Positions 51,928 through 62,921 of a DNA stretch of 64,000 nucleotides are shown in pieces; position 1 is the first letter of the stretch; each line of letters opens with the position of its first letter. The DNA lies in contig CACSJR010000002.1 of assembly GCA_902706235.1 (NCBI GenBank), forward strand, positions 310,001 to 374,000, in the 5' to 3' direction. The notes beneath the pieces were generated by a model. The model was not told the origin of the DNA. It saw nothing but the letters and a program-made list of their open reading frames with translations, and ran no database searches. This DNA is from Citrobacter sp. 18056. GTDB lineage: Bacteria > Pseudomonadota > Gammaproteobacteria > Enterobacterales > Enterobacteriaceae. The position numbers were made by a program, and so were the translations under genes.

Positions 51928-54009
51928 ATGGAGAGCAAACGTCTGGACAATGCCGCGCAGGCGGCGGGCATCAGCCCAAGTTACATCAATGCCCACGGCA
52001 AACCGCAGTCAATTGGTGCAGATACCAAGCGACGTTTGCTCGACGCAATGCATCACGGTGTCGCGGCCGCGAAAGTGGCAGTGACTCCGGTTCCCAACGT
52101 GCTGGTGTTTACCCACGGTAAGAAAATGTCGCTGCCGGTGGAAGGCAGCGGCGAGTTCCACTGGATGCTGACCACCGAAGAGGGGGAGCAGCATCAGGGC
52201 AAAGCGACGGCGACGAAAGCGCTGAACTTGCCGACGCGTTTGCCGGAGGGGTATCACACTCTGACGCTCACCCAGAGCGAGAATCGTTGGCACTGTCGGG
52301 TGATTGTCGCCCCGGGTCGTTGCTATGAGCCGCAGGCACTTAAGCAGGGCAAAAAGCTGTGGGGCAGCTGCGTGCAGCTCTACACCCTGCGTTCCGAGCG
52401 CAACTGGGGTATCGGTGATTTTGGCGATTTAAAAGTGATGCTGCCGGAAATTGCCCGTCGCGGTGGGTCGTTTATCGGCCTGAATCCGATTCATGCGCTT
52501 TACCCAGCGAACCCGGAAAGTGCCAGCCCGTATAGTCCTTCTTCGCGCCGCTGGCTGAACGTCATTTATATCGACGTGAATGCGGTAGACGATTTCCGTG
52601 ACAGCAAAGAGGCGCAGGCGTGGTGGAAATTGCCAACCACGCAGCAGGCGCTGCAATCCGCACGTGATGCCGAATGGGTCGATTATTCTACCGTCACTGC
52701 GCTGAAAATTACCGCGTTGCAGATGGCGTGGAAACGCTTCTCCGTGCGCAGCGACGATCAAATGGCGGCGTTCCGCCAGTTTGCCCTGAACGAAGGCGAA
52801 AGCCTTTACTGGCAGGCGGCTTTCGACGCGCTGCATGCGTATCAGGTCAAAGAAGATGAACTGCGCTGGGGCTGGCCTGCCTGGCCTGCCGCGTATCAGG
52901 ACATCGACAGCCCGGAAGTGAAGGCCTTTTGTACCCAACACACTGATGAAGTTGATTTCTTCCTGTGGCTGCAATGGCTGGCGTACTGCCAGTTCGCCGC
53001 ATGCTGGAACGAATGCCAGGCGCATGATATGCCGATTGGGCTGTATCGCGACCTCGCAGTAGGTGTGGCGGAAGGCGGTTCAGAAACCTGGTGTGATCGC
53101 GAGCTTTATTGTCTGAAAGCCTCCGTGGGCGCACCGCCGGATATTCTCGGCCCGTTGGGGCAAAACTGGGGTCTGCCGCCGATGGATCCGCATATCATCG
53201 CCGCGCGCGCCTACGAGCCGTTTATCGATTTGCTGCGCGCCAATATGCAGAACTGCGGTGCGCTGCGCATCGACCATGTGATGTCGGTCCTGCGCCTGTG
53301 GTGGATCCCGTACGGTGAAACAGCGGATCACGGCGCGTACGTGCATTATCCGGTGGACGATTTGCTGTCGATTTTGGCGCTGGAAAGTAAACGTCATCAA
53401 TGCATGGTGATTGGCGAAGATCTTGGCACCGTGCCGGTGGAAATCGTCGGGAAACTGCGGAAGAGCGGCGTGTATTCCTACAAAGTGCTCTATTTCGAAA
53501 GCGACCACGAGAAGACGTACCGCTCGCCGAAAGCCTACCCGGAGCAGTCCATGGCGGTGGCGACCACCCACGATTTACCGACGCTGCGCGGCTACTGGGA
53601 AAGCGGTGATTTAACGCTCGGCAAAACCCTGGGGTTATATCCGGACGAAGTGATTTTACGTGGGTTGTACCAGGATCGTGAACGGGCGAAGCAGGGGCTG
53701 TTAGACGCGTTACATAAGTACGGCTGTCTGCCAAAACGCGCTGGGCATAAGGCGTCGCTGATGAACATGACCACCACTCTGAATCGCGGAATGCAGCGTT
53801 ATATCGCCGACAGTCATAGTGCGTTGCTGGGGCTTCAGCCGGAAGACTGGCTGGATATGGCGGGGCCGGTGAATATTCCGGGCACCAGCTACCAGTACAA
53901 AAACTGGCGTCGCAAACTGTCCACCACCCTTGAAGCGATGTTTGCTGATGAGACGGTGAATAAGCTGATTAAGGATTTGGATAAGCGCAGGAAAGCGTTG
54001 GGGAAATAA
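51928..54009 (+). CDS. malQ: 4-alpha-glucanotransferase (amylomaltase) MalQ
   Basis: GH77 disproportionating enzyme that transfers dextrinyl units between maltodextrins, making substrates for MalP. 693 residues (E. coli 694). N-terminal domain with DNAAQAAGISPSYINAHGKP. The barrel has the nucleophile Asp in ALRIDHVMSVLRLWW, the acid Glu in MVIGEDLGTVP and the third Asp in ATTHDLPTLRGYW. In K-12 the next gene is gntT; here nfuA converges directly. Confidence 0.97.
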   Translation: MESKRLDNAAQAAGISPSYINAHGKPQSIGADTKRRLLDAMHHGVAAAKVAVTPVPNVLVFTHGKKMSLPVEGSGEFHWMLTTEEGEQHQGKATATKALNLPTRLPEGYHTLTLTQSENRWHCRVIVAPGRCYEPQALKQGKKLWGSCVQLYTLRSERNWGIGDFGDLKVMLPEIARRGGSFIGLNPIHALYPANPESASPYSPSSRRWLNVIYIDVNAVDDFRDSKEAQAWWKLPTTQQALQSARDAEWVDYSTVTALKITALQMAWKRFSVRSDDQMAAFRQFALNEGESLYWQAAFDALHAYQVKEDELRWGWPAWPAAYQDIDSPEVKAFCTQHTDEVDFFLWLQWLAYCQFAACWNECQAHDMPIGLYRDLAVGVAEGGSETWCDRELYCLKASVGAPPDILGPLGQNWGLPPMDPHIIAARAYEPFIDLLRANMQNCGALRIDHVMSVLRLWWIPYGETADHGAYVHYPVDDLLSILALESKRHQCMVIGEDLGTVPVEIVGKLRKSGVYSYKVLYFESDHEKTYRSPKAYPEQSMAVATTHDLPTLRGYWESGDLTLGKTLGLYPDEVILRGLYQDRERAKQGLLDALHKYGCLPKRAGHKASLMNMTTTLNRGMQRYIADSHSALLGLQPEDWLDMAGPVNIPGTSYQYKNWRRKLSTTLEAMFADETVNKLIKDLDKRRKALGK

Positions 54010-54015
54010 TAGATT

Positions 54016-54045
54016 TGCGGGCCACAAGGTTCTTGTAGGCCCGCA
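54016..54045. terminator. Hairpin between malQ and nfuA
   Basis: TGCGGGCC (54016-54023) pairs with GGCCCGCA (54038-54045) in the 43-bp gap of the convergent genes. Possible bidirectional terminator. Confidence 0.65.
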
Positions 54046-54052
54046 CATTACA

Positions 54053-54628
54053 TCAGTAGTAAGAGTGCTCACCGCGCTGGTGTTCGGTCAAATCGCGAAC
54101 GCCTTTCAGCTCTGGGAATTCATTCAGCAGCTGCTTCTCGATCCCTTCTTTCAGCGTCACATCTACCATCGAACAACCGTTACAGCCGCCGCCAAACTGC
54201 AGAATAGCGAAACCTTCGTCGGTGATTTCCATCAGCGACACGCGACCGCCGTGACCGGCGAGCTGCGGGTTAACCTGCGACTGAATCATGTACTCTACGC
54301 GCTCCATCAGCGGCGCATCGTCAGACACTTTACGCATTTTGGCGTTCGGCGCTTTCAGCGTCAGCTGGGAACCTAACTGGTCGGTCACGAAGTCGATGTC
54401 CGCATCGTCCAGATATGGCGCGCTCAGCTCATCGACATACGCGGTCAGCAGGTCAAATTTGAGGGCAGTGTCACTGGCTTCCACCGCATCCGGCGGGCAA
54501 TAAGAAACACCACATTCAGCATTCGGGGTGCCTGGGTTAATCACAAATACGCGAATTTGTGTCCCTTCTTCCTGATTTGCCAGCAGTTTGGCAAAGTGCG
54601 CTTGTGCAGCATCGGAAATACGGATCAT
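54053..54628 (-). CDS. nfuA: Fe-S biogenesis/carrier protein NfuA
   Basis: Carries and delivers [4Fe-4S] clusters, important under oxidative stress and iron limitation. 191 residues. A degenerate A-type N-terminal domain (1-95) is followed by the Nfu domain with the cluster-binding CNGC (C149 and C152) in [20 protein letters not shown]. Identical length to E. coli. Upstream on the same strand is gntX. Confidence 0.97.
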   Translation of the reverse strand: MIRISDAAQAHFAKLLANQEEGTQIRVFVINPGTPNAECGVSYCPPDAVEASDTALKFDLLTAYVDELSAPYLDDADIDFVTDQLGSQLTLKAPNAKMRKVSDDAPLMERVEYMIQSQVNPQLAGHGGRVSLMEITDEGFAILQFGGGCNGCSMVDVTLKEGIEKQLLNEFPELKGVRDLTEHQRGEHSYY

Positions 54629-54686
54629 AGCTTTGGCCTAATAGTTGACTACTTTAGTCGGTTATAATACGCCCATCACAAAGGGT

Positions 54687-55361
54687 CTACAAGGTGCGAC
54701 ACAGGCACCATACCTGAACTGACGCGGCGCCGTTTTGCAAAAGCAGGCGGGAAAGTTCGGCCACGGTGCTGCCGGTCGTGACGACATCGTCCACAAGGGC
54801 GATATGGAGTCCTTGTACCGGGAATTCAAGACGAAACGCGTTTTTCAGATTCTGTTTGCGCAATCGAGCCGAAAGCTGATGCTGCGTGGCCGTTGGCATG
54901 ACTCGGCGAATCGCCTCGGGCTGATAGCTTATCCCCAGCCAGCGGGCGAGCGGACGACAGAGTAAATCCGCCTGATTGTATCCGCGTCGCCAATGGCGGC
55001 GTTGCCAGAGCGGCACCGCGAGCAGCCGGTCCGGTTTTTGCCTCCCGTTACACTGCCGCAGGCGGAGCAGAAGCAGTCGCCCCAGCGCGCGGGCCAGTTC
55101 AGGCCTGGCGTTGAACTTCCATGTTTTCACCAGCGTTGATAGCGGCGGCCCGTAGTCATTCACCGCGACCAGGCGTTGCCACGGCGGCGCTTTTTGCAAG
55201 CAGCGGCCGCAGTCGGTCTGCCCGCCAGCGGCAGGCAAACCACAGCGTGGACAGACGGGCAGACGAGAGCTCATGGCGCGGGCGCAGCGCGAGCAAATGC
55301 CCCAGTGGGCCATCGCCAGCGGCATTTGGCATAGCCAGCACAAGCCGTGGGCTGTTAGCAT
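54687..55361 (-). CDS. gntX: ComF-family phosphoribosyltransferase-like protein GntX
   Basis: 224 residues. The N-terminal Cys motifs (CWLC, CSRC, CPRCGLP, CGRC) suggest a zinc site. The C-terminal PRTase domain has the PRPP loop VDDVVTTGSTVAEL. Homologous to E. coli YhgH/GntX and to competence ComF proteins. A role in gluconate use or in using external DNA has been proposed but is unproven. Adjacent ATGs at 55364 and 55361 are possible starts; 55361 is chosen because the GGGG site is too close to the first. Divergent from bioH. Confidence 0.9.
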   Translation of the reverse strand: MLTAHGLCWLCQMPLAMAHWGICSRCARAMSSRLPVCPRCGLPAAGGQTDCGRCLQKAPPWQRLVAVNDYGPPLSTLVKTWKFNARPELARALGRLLLLRLRQCNGRQKPDRLLAVPLWQRRHWRRGYNQADLLCRPLARWLGISYQPEAIRRVMPTATQHQLSARLRKQNLKNAFRLEFPVQGLHIALVDDVVTTGSTVAELSRLLLQNGAASVQVWCLCRTL

Positions 55362-55399
55362 CATTCCCCTCCCAATTCGAAGAATGAGAACAATAACTG

Positions 55400-56173
55400 A
55401 TGAACGACATCTGGTGGCAAACCAAAGGCGAAGGAAATTGTCATCTTGTGCTGCTGCACGGATGGGGACTGAACGCGGAAGTCTGGGATTGCATTACGCC
55501 GGAACTGAGCTCGCAATTCACGCTTCATCTGGTGGACCTGCCGGGCTTCGGGCGCAGCGCGGGTTTTGGTGCACTTTCGCTGCAAGAGATGACCCGTCTG
55601 GTGCTGATGAAAGCGCCGGAAAAAGCGATTTGGCTCGGCTGGAGTCTGGGCGGGCTGGTGGCCAGTCTGGCGGCGTTGACCGCCCCGAAACGCGTGCAGG
55701 CGCTGGTGACCGTTGCGTCATCACCGTGTTTTTCCGCGCAGGCCGACTGGCCGGGCATCAAGCCGGAAGTGTTGTCCGGTTTCCAGCAGCAACTGAGCGA
55801 AGATTTTCAGCGCACGGTGGAGCGGTTCCTCGCCCTGCAGACGCTTGGCACCGAGAGTGCACGCCAGGATGCGCGTCGTCTGAAAAGCACGGTGCTGGCG
55901 TTGCCCATGCCGACGACCGAAGTGCTTAACGGCGGGCTGGAAATCCTCAAAACGGCGGATTTACGCGAGCCACTCGCCACGCTTGTGATGCCATTCTTAC
56001 GGCTTTATGGCCACCTCGATGGGCTCGTGCCGCGTAAGGTGGTCCCGTTGCTGGATGCGCGCTGGCCGAACAGCCAGTCATATGTTTTCAGCAAAGCGGC
56101 ACATGCCCCGTTCATCTCCCATCCGACAGAGTTTTGTCAGCAGTTAGTAGCCCTTAAGCAGGTGATAGTCTGA
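55400..56173 (+). CDS. bioH: Pimeloyl-ACP methyl ester carboxylesterase BioH
   Basis: Hydrolyses pimeloyl-ACP methyl ester, ending the BioC-BioH route to the biotin precursor. 257-residue alpha/beta hydrolase. The catalytic triad S82 in GWSLGG, D207 in GHLDGLVP and H235 in [10 protein letters not shown] is at the E. coli numbers. Oxyanion motif LLHGWGLN is near residue 19. Divergent from gntX with a 38-bp gap. Confidence 0.96.
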   Translation: MNDIWWQTKGEGNCHLVLLHGWGLNAEVWDCITPELSSQFTLHLVDLPGFGRSAGFGALSLQEMTRLVLMKAPEKAIWLGWSLGGLVASLAALTAPKRVQALVTVASSPCFSAQADWPGIKPEVLSGFQQQLSEDFQRTVERFLALQTLGTESARQDARRLKSTVLALPMPTTEVLNGGLEILKTADLREPLATLVMPFLRLYGHLDGLVPRKVVPLLDARWPNSQSYVFSKAAHAPFISHPTEFCQQLVALKQVIV

Positions 56174-56291
56174 TTTTTAAGGCAAACTGGCAGAATTTAT
56201 ATCAGCGACAATACTTAGAAGGTCGCTGCGTCAGCGCATTGCCTTTACGCGCGCAGTGCCCACATAAAATGGTCCTAAGGAGAGTATGGCT

Positions 56292-56561
56292 ATGAAATAT
56301 GTTACGGGTATGGTTACGGCACTGGTATTGGGTTCTCTCTCTTTCGGCGCGTTTGCGGCCAAAGAAATTCAGAAAGAGGACGTGGCAAAAATGCATCTTA
56401 CCAAGATTGGCACAGTGACCACCTCGCGCACTACATCGCCAATGGATGCTAAACAGGATCTGTCGAAAAAAGCCGATGAAAAAGGTGCAACTTACTTCGT
56501 GGTGATTGCAGGCGAGAAGAACGAGAAGACCGTTCACGCGAATGCTGATATCTACAAATAA
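56292..56561 (+). CDS. DUF1471 (YhcN/BhsA-type) periplasmic protein
   Basis: Small exported protein of about 89 residues with a signal peptide ending SFGAFA. The mature part has the DUF1471 pattern: KIGTVTTSRTTSPMDAKQDLSKKADEKGATYFVVIAGEK and a C-terminal HANADIYK, much like YhcN. Members respond to acid, peroxide or other stress, but their mechanism is unclear. The ATG at 56292, 9 bases after GGAG, is preferred over the ATG at 56286. K-12 has an rpnA-type gene in this neighbourhood instead. A terminator follows. Confidence 0.85.
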   Translation: MKYVTGMVTALVLGSLSFGAFAAKEIQKEDVAKMHLTKIGTVTTSRTTSPMDAKQDLSKKADEKGATYFVVIAGEKNEKTVHANADIYK

Positions 56562-56566
56562 GCAAA

Positions 56567-56590
56567 AAGCGGGCCAGTGGCCCGCTTCTT
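56567..56590. terminator. Terminator between the DUF1471 gene and feoC
   Basis: AAGCGGGCC, AGT loop, GGCCCGCTT (56567-56587), then TCTTCG. A perfect nine-bp stem between convergent genes; A-rich on one side, so it can serve both strands. Confidence 0.85.
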
Positions 56591-56612
56591 CGTTTGATGC
56601 ATCAATACGTCG

Positions 56613-56849
56613 TTACTGTAAAATCCACCATTCGCGTAAACAGGCTTTTCCTTCCGGGCAGCTCTTACAGTGTCCACTCAGACAATCCGACGGTTCCTCC
56701 GCAATACGCTTCGCTTTGCCCATCGCTTCCATCCGCATCAGCATCGCATCAACCATCGGCTGTGGCGTATGCAGCGCCCGGCTCAGCTGCTGAGCCTCCA
56801 TTCGGCCCTGCAATGCCAGCATGTTCCGCAGTTCAATCATCGATGCCAT
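56613..56849 (-). CDS. feoC: Fe-S-dependent regulator/FeoB stabiliser FeoC
   Basis: 78-residue winged-helix protein of the FeoABC ferrous iron uptake system; it protects FeoB from proteolysis and may sense redox through Cys residues. The N-terminal helix-turn-helix is [34 protein letters not shown]. The C-terminal cluster [15 protein letters not shown] has four Cys in the pattern C-x4-C-x2-C-x5-C. It follows feoB by 10 bases. Confidence 0.94.
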   Translation of the reverse strand: MASMIELRNMLALQGRMEAQQLSRALHTPQPMVDAMLMRMEAMGKAKRIAEEPSDCLSGHCKSCPEGKACLREWWILQ

Positions 56850-56859
56850 GATTTCGTCC

Positions 56860-59181
56860 TTAGTGACAGTCGCCCGCCGGGCTGGCGCAACAGCTGTCGA
56901 CGGTTTTCCTGGTCGCCAGCAGATTCACGTTAACCCGGCTGCGAGCGCGGCGTAACAGGCCCAGCACCACCACGTTAAACAGGATGACGGACAGAATGCA
57001 GGTCAGGCTGTAGCGCGGGTGCTGGTTGTAGCTGGCAACCTGATAGAACAGTGTTGACAGCGACCAGGCGATGTTCAGCCCCCACAGTACCGAGAAGCCC
57101 ATCCAGCCGCGACTTGATTCGCGGGCGATGGCGCCCATCACCGAGATGCATGGAATGTAGAGCAGGACGAAAATCAGGTAGCTGTATGCGGCGGCCGCGC
57201 TGCCGAATTTGCTGCTCATTACGCCCATCGCGCCGGTTGCCATTTCACCGTCGCCTTTGCTGGCTTCGATCGGGTTAGCCAGCACGCTCAGGCTGAAGGT
57301 ATCTTGCAGGCTCTGCCAGGTTTCCCCGGCGGCCGCGCCCAGCTCATCCAGCAGATTGAAATCAGCCGGGTTGAACGCTTCCTGTTGAATATTTTCTGCG
57401 GTGTAGAGGGTGTTGAGCGTACCAACCACGACTTCTTTTGCCATCGCACCGGTGAACAGGCCCACGGTGGCCTGCCAGTTATCTTCGTGCACGCCAATGG
57501 GTTTGAACAGCGGGGTGATGACGCGGCTGACGGACGCCAACGCCGAATCGTTAATGTTATCCGCCGCCTGGCCGCTCAGGGTGAAGCTGTTCAGCGCGCT
57601 GAGGAAAATACTGACGATCACAATTACTTTACCGGCACGGAGAACGAAGCCTTTCAGGCGCTGCCAGGTCTGGATAATCAAACTTTTCAGATGCGGCACG
57701 TGGTACACCGGCAGCTCCATCACGAACGGCGATGCTTCGCCACGCATGATGGTGTGTTTGAGCATCAGCCCTGTGAGGATAGCCATCACGATACCGAGTA
57801 CGTACAGCGAGAACACCGCCAGCGCGCCTTCCTGACCGAAGAATGCGGCGGCAAAGACCGCGAAAATCGCCAGTCGCGCACCACAGGACATAAACGGCGC
57901 CATCATGATGGTCATCAGACGTTCGCGCGGGGCGTCCAGCGTACGCGCGCCCATTACCGACGGCACGTTGCAGCCGAAGCCGACAATCAGTGGCACGAAC
58001 GATTTCCCTGGCAGCCCGAGGGATTGCATCAGGCGGTCCATCACAAACGCTGCGCGGGCCATGTAACCGGAGTCTTCGAGGAACGACAGGAACAGGTACA
58101 TCATGCCAATCTGCGGTACCAGCGGTAGCACGGTGTTGATCCCGCCGCCAATCCCCTGCGCGAGGAAAATAGTCAGCCATTCGGGGAAGTGCAGGGTGGC
58201 ACCCACCCACTGAATGCCGTGAATAAAGATAGCCACTGAACCCGCATCGAAAATAGGCTGCAGTGCGCCGCCGATGTTAATCGCCAGCAGGAACATCAGG
58301 TACATCACGAACAGGAATACCGGCAGGCCGAGGAAACGGTTGAGGATAATTCGGTCCACTGCGGCGGTGAAACGGCTCGGTTCGGCGGTCAGGGTGTTAC
58401 TCACCACATCACACACGGCGGCGATGGACTGATAACGCGCATCGGCGATGTGCAGGGCCGGGTCATCCATTTCAGTTTGCAGGCGTTGCAAGGTGGAATC
58501 GAGTTGCTGTTGGGCGTGTTCCCCGGCAAAGCCGAGGCTGTAAATATCGCCTTCAAGCATTTGCAGCCCCAGCCAGCGACGCTGTTTGAGCGGCATCGCT
58601 TGCGGCATCACCTGCGCCAGAGAATCGGCTTCACGCAACAACGGCTGCGCGTAATGCACCAGCTCTAAATCGTCATTAGCCTGATGGCGGTCAATCGCCA
58701 TTTTCAGGGCTTCAATGCCGCGTCCACGCGTCGAAACCAGCGGGATCACCGGGCAGCCGAGGCGCTTTGCCAGCGCGTCGACTTCGATGCGGATTTGCTG
58801 CTTTTCCGCGATATCCAGCATGTTCAGCGCTACGACGCACGGAATGCCGAGCTCCAGTAATTGCAGCGTCAGATACAGGTTGCGCTCAAGGTTGGAGGCA
58901 TCGACCACGTTGATCAGCAGGTCGGCATCGCCGCTCAGAATATAGTGGCAGGCAATCTGCTCATCAAGCGACGTTTGCGAAGAGATAGTGGTCAGCGAAT
59001 AGGTGCCTGGCAGGTCCACCAGCGTCACCTGATTATCGGTGGTGGTGAACTGGCCTTCTTTACGCTCAACCGTTACGCCGGACCAGTTGCCCACGCGCTG
59101 ACGCGCGCCAGTTAACTGATTAAATAGCGTCGTCTTCCCGGAATTTGGATTGCCAATTAAGCCAATGGTTAATTTCTTCAT
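56860..59181 (-). CDS. feoB: Ferrous iron transporter FeoB
   Basis: Inner-membrane Fe(II) transporter with a GTPase domain. 773 residues as in E. coli. G1 [16 protein letters not shown] (10-25), G3 DLPG near residue 55, G4 NMLD near 120. Then the polytopic domain has two Gate motifs, including [29 protein letters not shown] and [18 protein letters not shown]. The C-terminus is rich in Cys ([13 protein letters not shown]). feoA lies 29 bases upstream. Confidence 0.97.
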   Translation of the reverse strand: MKKLTIGLIGNPNSGKTTLFNQLTGARQRVGNWSGVTVERKEGQFTTTDNQVTLVDLPGTYSLTTISSQTSLDEQIACHYILSGDADLLINVVDASNLERNLYLTLQLLELGIPCVVALNMLDIAEKQQIRIEVDALAKRLGCPVIPLVSTRGRGIEALKMAIDRHQANDDLELVHYAQPLLREADSLAQVMPQAMPLKQRRWLGLQMLEGDIYSLGFAGEHAQQQLDSTLQRLQTEMDDPALHIADARYQSIAAVCDVVSNTLTAEPSRFTAAVDRIILNRFLGLPVFLFVMYLMFLLAINIGGALQPIFDAGSVAIFIHGIQWVGATLHFPEWLTIFLAQGIGGGINTVLPLVPQIGMMYLFLSFLEDSGYMARAAFVMDRLMQSLGLPGKSFVPLIVGFGCNVPSVMGARTLDAPRERLMTIMMAPFMSCGARLAIFAVFAAAFFGQEGALAVFSLYVLGIVMAILTGLMLKHTIMRGEASPFVMELPVYHVPHLKSLIIQTWQRLKGFVLRAGKVIVIVSIFLSALNSFTLSGQAADNINDSALASVSRVITPLFKPIGVHEDNWQATVGLFTGAMAKEVVVGTLNTLYTAENIQQEAFNPADFNLLDELGAAAGETWQSLQDTFSLSVLANPIEASKGDGEMATGAMGVMSSKFGSAAAAYSYLIFVLLYIPCISVMGAIARESSRGWMGFSVLWGLNIAWSLSTLFYQVASYNQHPRYSLTCILSVILFNVVVLGLLRRARSRVNVNLLATRKTVDSCCASPAGDCH

Positions 59182-59210
59182 TTTACTGGACTCGCTGTGT
59201 CTGGCAGGAA

Positions 59211-59789
<579 letters not shown>

Positions 59790-62117
59790 TTATTTTTTCT
59801 TCATCGCCGCGGCCAGCGCATCCATCATGGCGCTATTTCCGGCAGGCGTGGCCTCACGACTGCGCGGTTTTGCCGCTTTGGCTGCCGGGCGCGCATTCTG
59901 CTCACGACCGCCTCCACTGCCACGACGGCTGTTGGTGTCGCCAGGCTGCTCGTCCAGACGCATGGTCAGCGCGATACGCTTACGCTGCATATCCACTTCC
60001 AGCACTTTGACCTTCACGATATCGCCCGCTTTCACCACGGAGTGTGGATCTTCGACGAATTTATCAGCAAGGGACGAGATGTGGACCAGACCATCCTGAT
60101 GCACGCCGATGTCCACGAACGCGCCGAAGTTGGTGACGTTAGTCACCGCGCCTTCCAGCACCATGCCTGGCAGCAGGTCGTTCATGGTTTCCACGCCGTC
60201 GGCAAACTTCGCCGTTTTGAATTCCGGACGTGGATCACGGCCCGGTTTTTCAAGCTCTTTGATGATGTCAGTCACCGTCGGCAGACCAAAACGTTCGTCG
60301 GTGAAATCGACGGCTTTGACGTCACGCAGCGCGCTGCTGTTGCCCATCAAATCTTTCAGCGCCTGCTGGGTCACCGCCAGAATGCGTTCCACAACCGGGT
60401 ACGCTTCCGGGTGAACGGTTGAGGCATCGAGCGGGTTGTCGCCGTGGTTGATACGCAGGAAGCCCGCACACTGTTCGAAGGCTTTCGGCCCCAGACGACT
60501 CACTTTGAGCAGCTGTTGGCGGTTCTGGAACTGACCGTTCTCATCACGCCAGGTCACGATATTCTGCGCCATCATGCGCGTCAGGCCCGCGACGCGGGTC
60601 AGCAGCGGAACGGAGGCGGTATTGAGGTCAACGCCGACGGCGTTCACACAGTCTTCCACTACCGCATCCAGCTTACGCGCCAGCTGGCTCTGGCTAACGT
60701 CGTGCTGGTACTGGCCGACACCGATTGATTTCGGGTCGATTTTCACCAGCTCTGCCAGCGGATCCTGCAAGCGACGGGCGATAGACACCGCGCCACGAAT
60801 AGACACGTCGAGATCCGGGAATTCGAGTGCTGCGAGTTCGGAGGCGGAATACACCGACGCCCCGGCTTCGCTGACGATCACTTTTTCCGCCGTCACTTTT
60901 GGGAACTGTTTCTGCACGTCGAGGTAGAAACGCTCGGTTTCGCGCGAGGCGGTACCGTTGCCAATCGCCACCAGTTCGACGTTGTACTTTTCGCACAGCG
61001 CTGCCACGACAACCGCCGATTTTGCAGCCTGGCCGGTGTGAGGGTAAATGGTGTCGGTGGCGACCAGCTTGCCAGTGCCATCAACCACCGCCACTTTCAC
61101 GCCGGTACGCAGACCTGGATCGAGACCCATGGTCGCACGCAGGCCCGCCGGAGCGGCCATCAGCAGATCGTGCAGGTTGCGGGCGAAGACGTTAATCGCT
61201 TCGTCTTCTGCACGTTCGCGCACGGTGCCCATCAGTTCGGTTTCAAGGTGCATCAGCACTTTGATGCGCCACGTCCAGCTCACCACGCCTTTACGCCAGC
61301 TGTCTGCCGGGGCGTTATTCAGACGCAGATTGAGATGGTCGATGATGATTTGTTCACAATGGCTCTCTTTTGGCGGCTCATCGAACTGCGGATCGGCGTT
61401 CAGGGAGAGTTGCAAGATGCCTTCGTTACGGCCACGGAACATCGCCAGCGCACGGTGAGATGGCGCGGTTGCAATCGGCTCGTGGTGATCGAAGTAATCA
61501 CGGAATTTCGCGCCTTCTTCCTCTTTGCCGCTGACCACAACGGCGACGAGATGGGCGTTTTTCCACAGGTAGTTACGCACTTTCGCCAGCAGTTGGGCGT
61601 CTTCGGCGAAGCGTTCCATCAGGATATAGCGTGCGCCATCGAGGGCGGCTTTGGTGTCGGCCACGCCGTTATCGGCGTTGATGTATTTCGCGGCTTCGTC
61701 TTCCGGTACGTGCGACGGCTCGTTCCACAGCAAATCGGCCAGCGGCTCGAGGCCTGCTTCAATCGCGATTTGCCCGCGGGTACGGCGCTTCGGCTTATAC
61801 GGAAGGTATAAATCTTCGAGCTCGGTTTTGCTCAGCGTGCCGTTGATGGCTTTCGCCAGTTCGTCGCTCAGTTTGCCCTGATCGTCGATAGATTTGAGAA
61901 TCGACTGACGACGGTCTTCCAGCTCGCGCAAATAGCCAAGACGGGTTTCCAGGTTACGCAGCTGGGTGTCGTCCAGACCGCCGGTGACTTCCTTACGATA
62001 ACGTGCAATAAACGGCACGGTGTTCCCTTCATCAAGCAGACGAACGGCAGCAGTAACCTGTTCGTTTCTGGCCTGAAGTTCACCCGCAATAATGCGGCAG
62101 AGCGAATCATTCATCAT
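59790..62117 (-). CDS. yhgF: Tex-family RNA-binding S1-domain protein YhgF
   Basis: 775-residue Tex protein, a nucleic-acid-binding factor linked to transcription and to tolerance of stalled complexes; exact role unsettled. An N-terminal helix-rich domain is followed by a YqgF/RuvC-like domain with [19 protein letters not shown] (about 325-345). Helix-hairpin-helix motifs lie near 500-560 ([21 protein letters not shown]). The S1 domain is near 650-725 ([26 protein letters not shown]). The tail is basic, ending [12 protein letters not shown]. Between greB and feoA as in E. coli. Confidence 0.95.
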   Translation of the reverse strand: MMNDSLCRIIAGELQARNEQVTAAVRLLDEGNTVPFIARYRKEVTGGLDDTQLRNLETRLGYLRELEDRRQSILKSIDDQGKLSDELAKAINGTLSKTELEDLYLPYKPKRRTRGQIAIEAGLEPLADLLWNEPSHVPEDEAAKYINADNGVADTKAALDGARYILMERFAEDAQLLAKVRNYLWKNAHLVAVVVSGKEEEGAKFRDYFDHHEPIATAPSHRALAMFRGRNEGILQLSLNADPQFDEPPKESHCEQIIIDHLNLRLNNAPADSWRKGVVSWTWRIKVLMHLETELMGTVRERAEDEAINVFARNLHDLLMAAPAGLRATMGLDPGLRTGVKVAVVDGTGKLVATDTIYPHTGQAAKSAVVVAALCEKYNVELVAIGNGTASRETERFYLDVQKQFPKVTAEKVIVSEAGASVYSASELAALEFPDLDVSIRGAVSIARRLQDPLAELVKIDPKSIGVGQYQHDVSQSQLARKLDAVVEDCVNAVGVDLNTASVPLLTRVAGLTRMMAQNIVTWRDENGQFQNRQQLLKVSRLGPKAFEQCAGFLRINHGDNPLDASTVHPEAYPVVERILAVTQQALKDLMGNSSALRDVKAVDFTDERFGLPTVTDIIKELEKPGRDPRPEFKTAKFADGVETMNDLLPGMVLEGAVTNVTNFGAFVDIGVHQDGLVHISSLADKFVEDPHSVVKAGDIVKVKVLEVDMQRKRIALTMRLDEQPGDTNSRRGSGGGREQNARPAAKAAKPRSREATPAGNSAMMDALAAAMKKK

Positions 62118-62220
62118 GGCTTTATTTCATCTGTAGGATCGAAAAACAGGGGATAGTTATACGGATTGGCCAGCCAAAATACCAGCCGGACCTATCCGTA
62201 ATCAGAGTGTTCCAGGTGCG

Positions 62221-62694
62221 TTATTTCACGTACTCGATCTCATTGACATACCAACTGGCATCGCCCGCCGGAGTCTGCACAATGGCGAGGTCGCCGATCT
62301 CTTTTTTCAGTAGCGCGCGGGCCATTGGCGAATCGATGGAGATGTAATCTTTGCGCCCGAAAATTTCGTCATAGCCGACAATACGAAAGCGCTTGGTATC
62401 GCCATCGTCATTTTCGATTTCCACCCAGGCGCCGAAGAAGACTTTGCCTTCCTGCTGTGGGGAGTAATCGACGATTTTTAAATTTTCCAGGCATTTGGTC
62501 AGATAGCGAACCCGGCGATCGATTTCACGCAGACGTTTTTTGTTGTACTGATAATCGGCGTTTTCGCTGCGATCTCCAAGGCTTGCGGCCCAGGTGACTT
62601 TTTTTGTCACCTCAGGTCGGTCTTCGCGCCAAAGATAATCCAGCTCTTTCTTCAACTTCTCATACCCTTCACGGGTGATTAGCGGCGTTTTCAT
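62221..62694 (-). CDS. greB: Transcription elongation factor GreB
   Basis: Binds the RNA polymerase secondary channel and stimulates transcript cleavage in backtracked complexes. 157 residues (E. coli 158). N-terminal coiled coil (about 1-76, with acidic tip near DRSENADYQYNKKRLREID) and C-terminal FKBP-like domain ending MARALLKKEIGDLAIVQTPAGDASWYVNEIEYVK-like. Divergent from ompR. Confidence 0.96.
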   Translation of the reverse strand: MKTPLITREGYEKLKKELDYLWREDRPEVTKKVTWAASLGDRSENADYQYNKKRLREIDRRVRYLTKCLENLKIVDYSPQQEGKVFFGAWVEIENDDGDTKRFRIVGYDEIFGRKDYISIDSPMARALLKKEIGDLAIVQTPAGDASWYVNEIEYVK

Positions 62695-62921
62695 TGTGGT
62701 GCTACCTTGTGACTACTTGTGCTTGCGCACATTTTGCCTCATAGATTACGTCAATTGGTTAAAAAATAGTTTTCTGTGATGAATTGTACAGATAAGCTGC
62801 TGTAAAATATGCTTTGTAACAATTTCGGCTAGAATTTATACCAGATTTAGCTGGAGCCTGGCGTACGCTTTTTTGAGAATACGTACTCATAATTGTTACG
62901 AACCTTCTGGGAGTAAAAACA
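62695..62921. promoter_or_regulatory. greB-ompR divergent promoter region
   Basis: 227 bp, AT-rich, holding the promoters of greB and of ompR-envZ. A GGGAG ribosome binding site precedes ompR. No specific operator is assigned. Confidence 0.5.

Noticed and set aside
57304-58128. 274-codon plus-strand frame inside feoB
   Set aside because: Antisense shadow with low-complexity His/Arg/Gln content. feoB on the other strand is full length and conserved.
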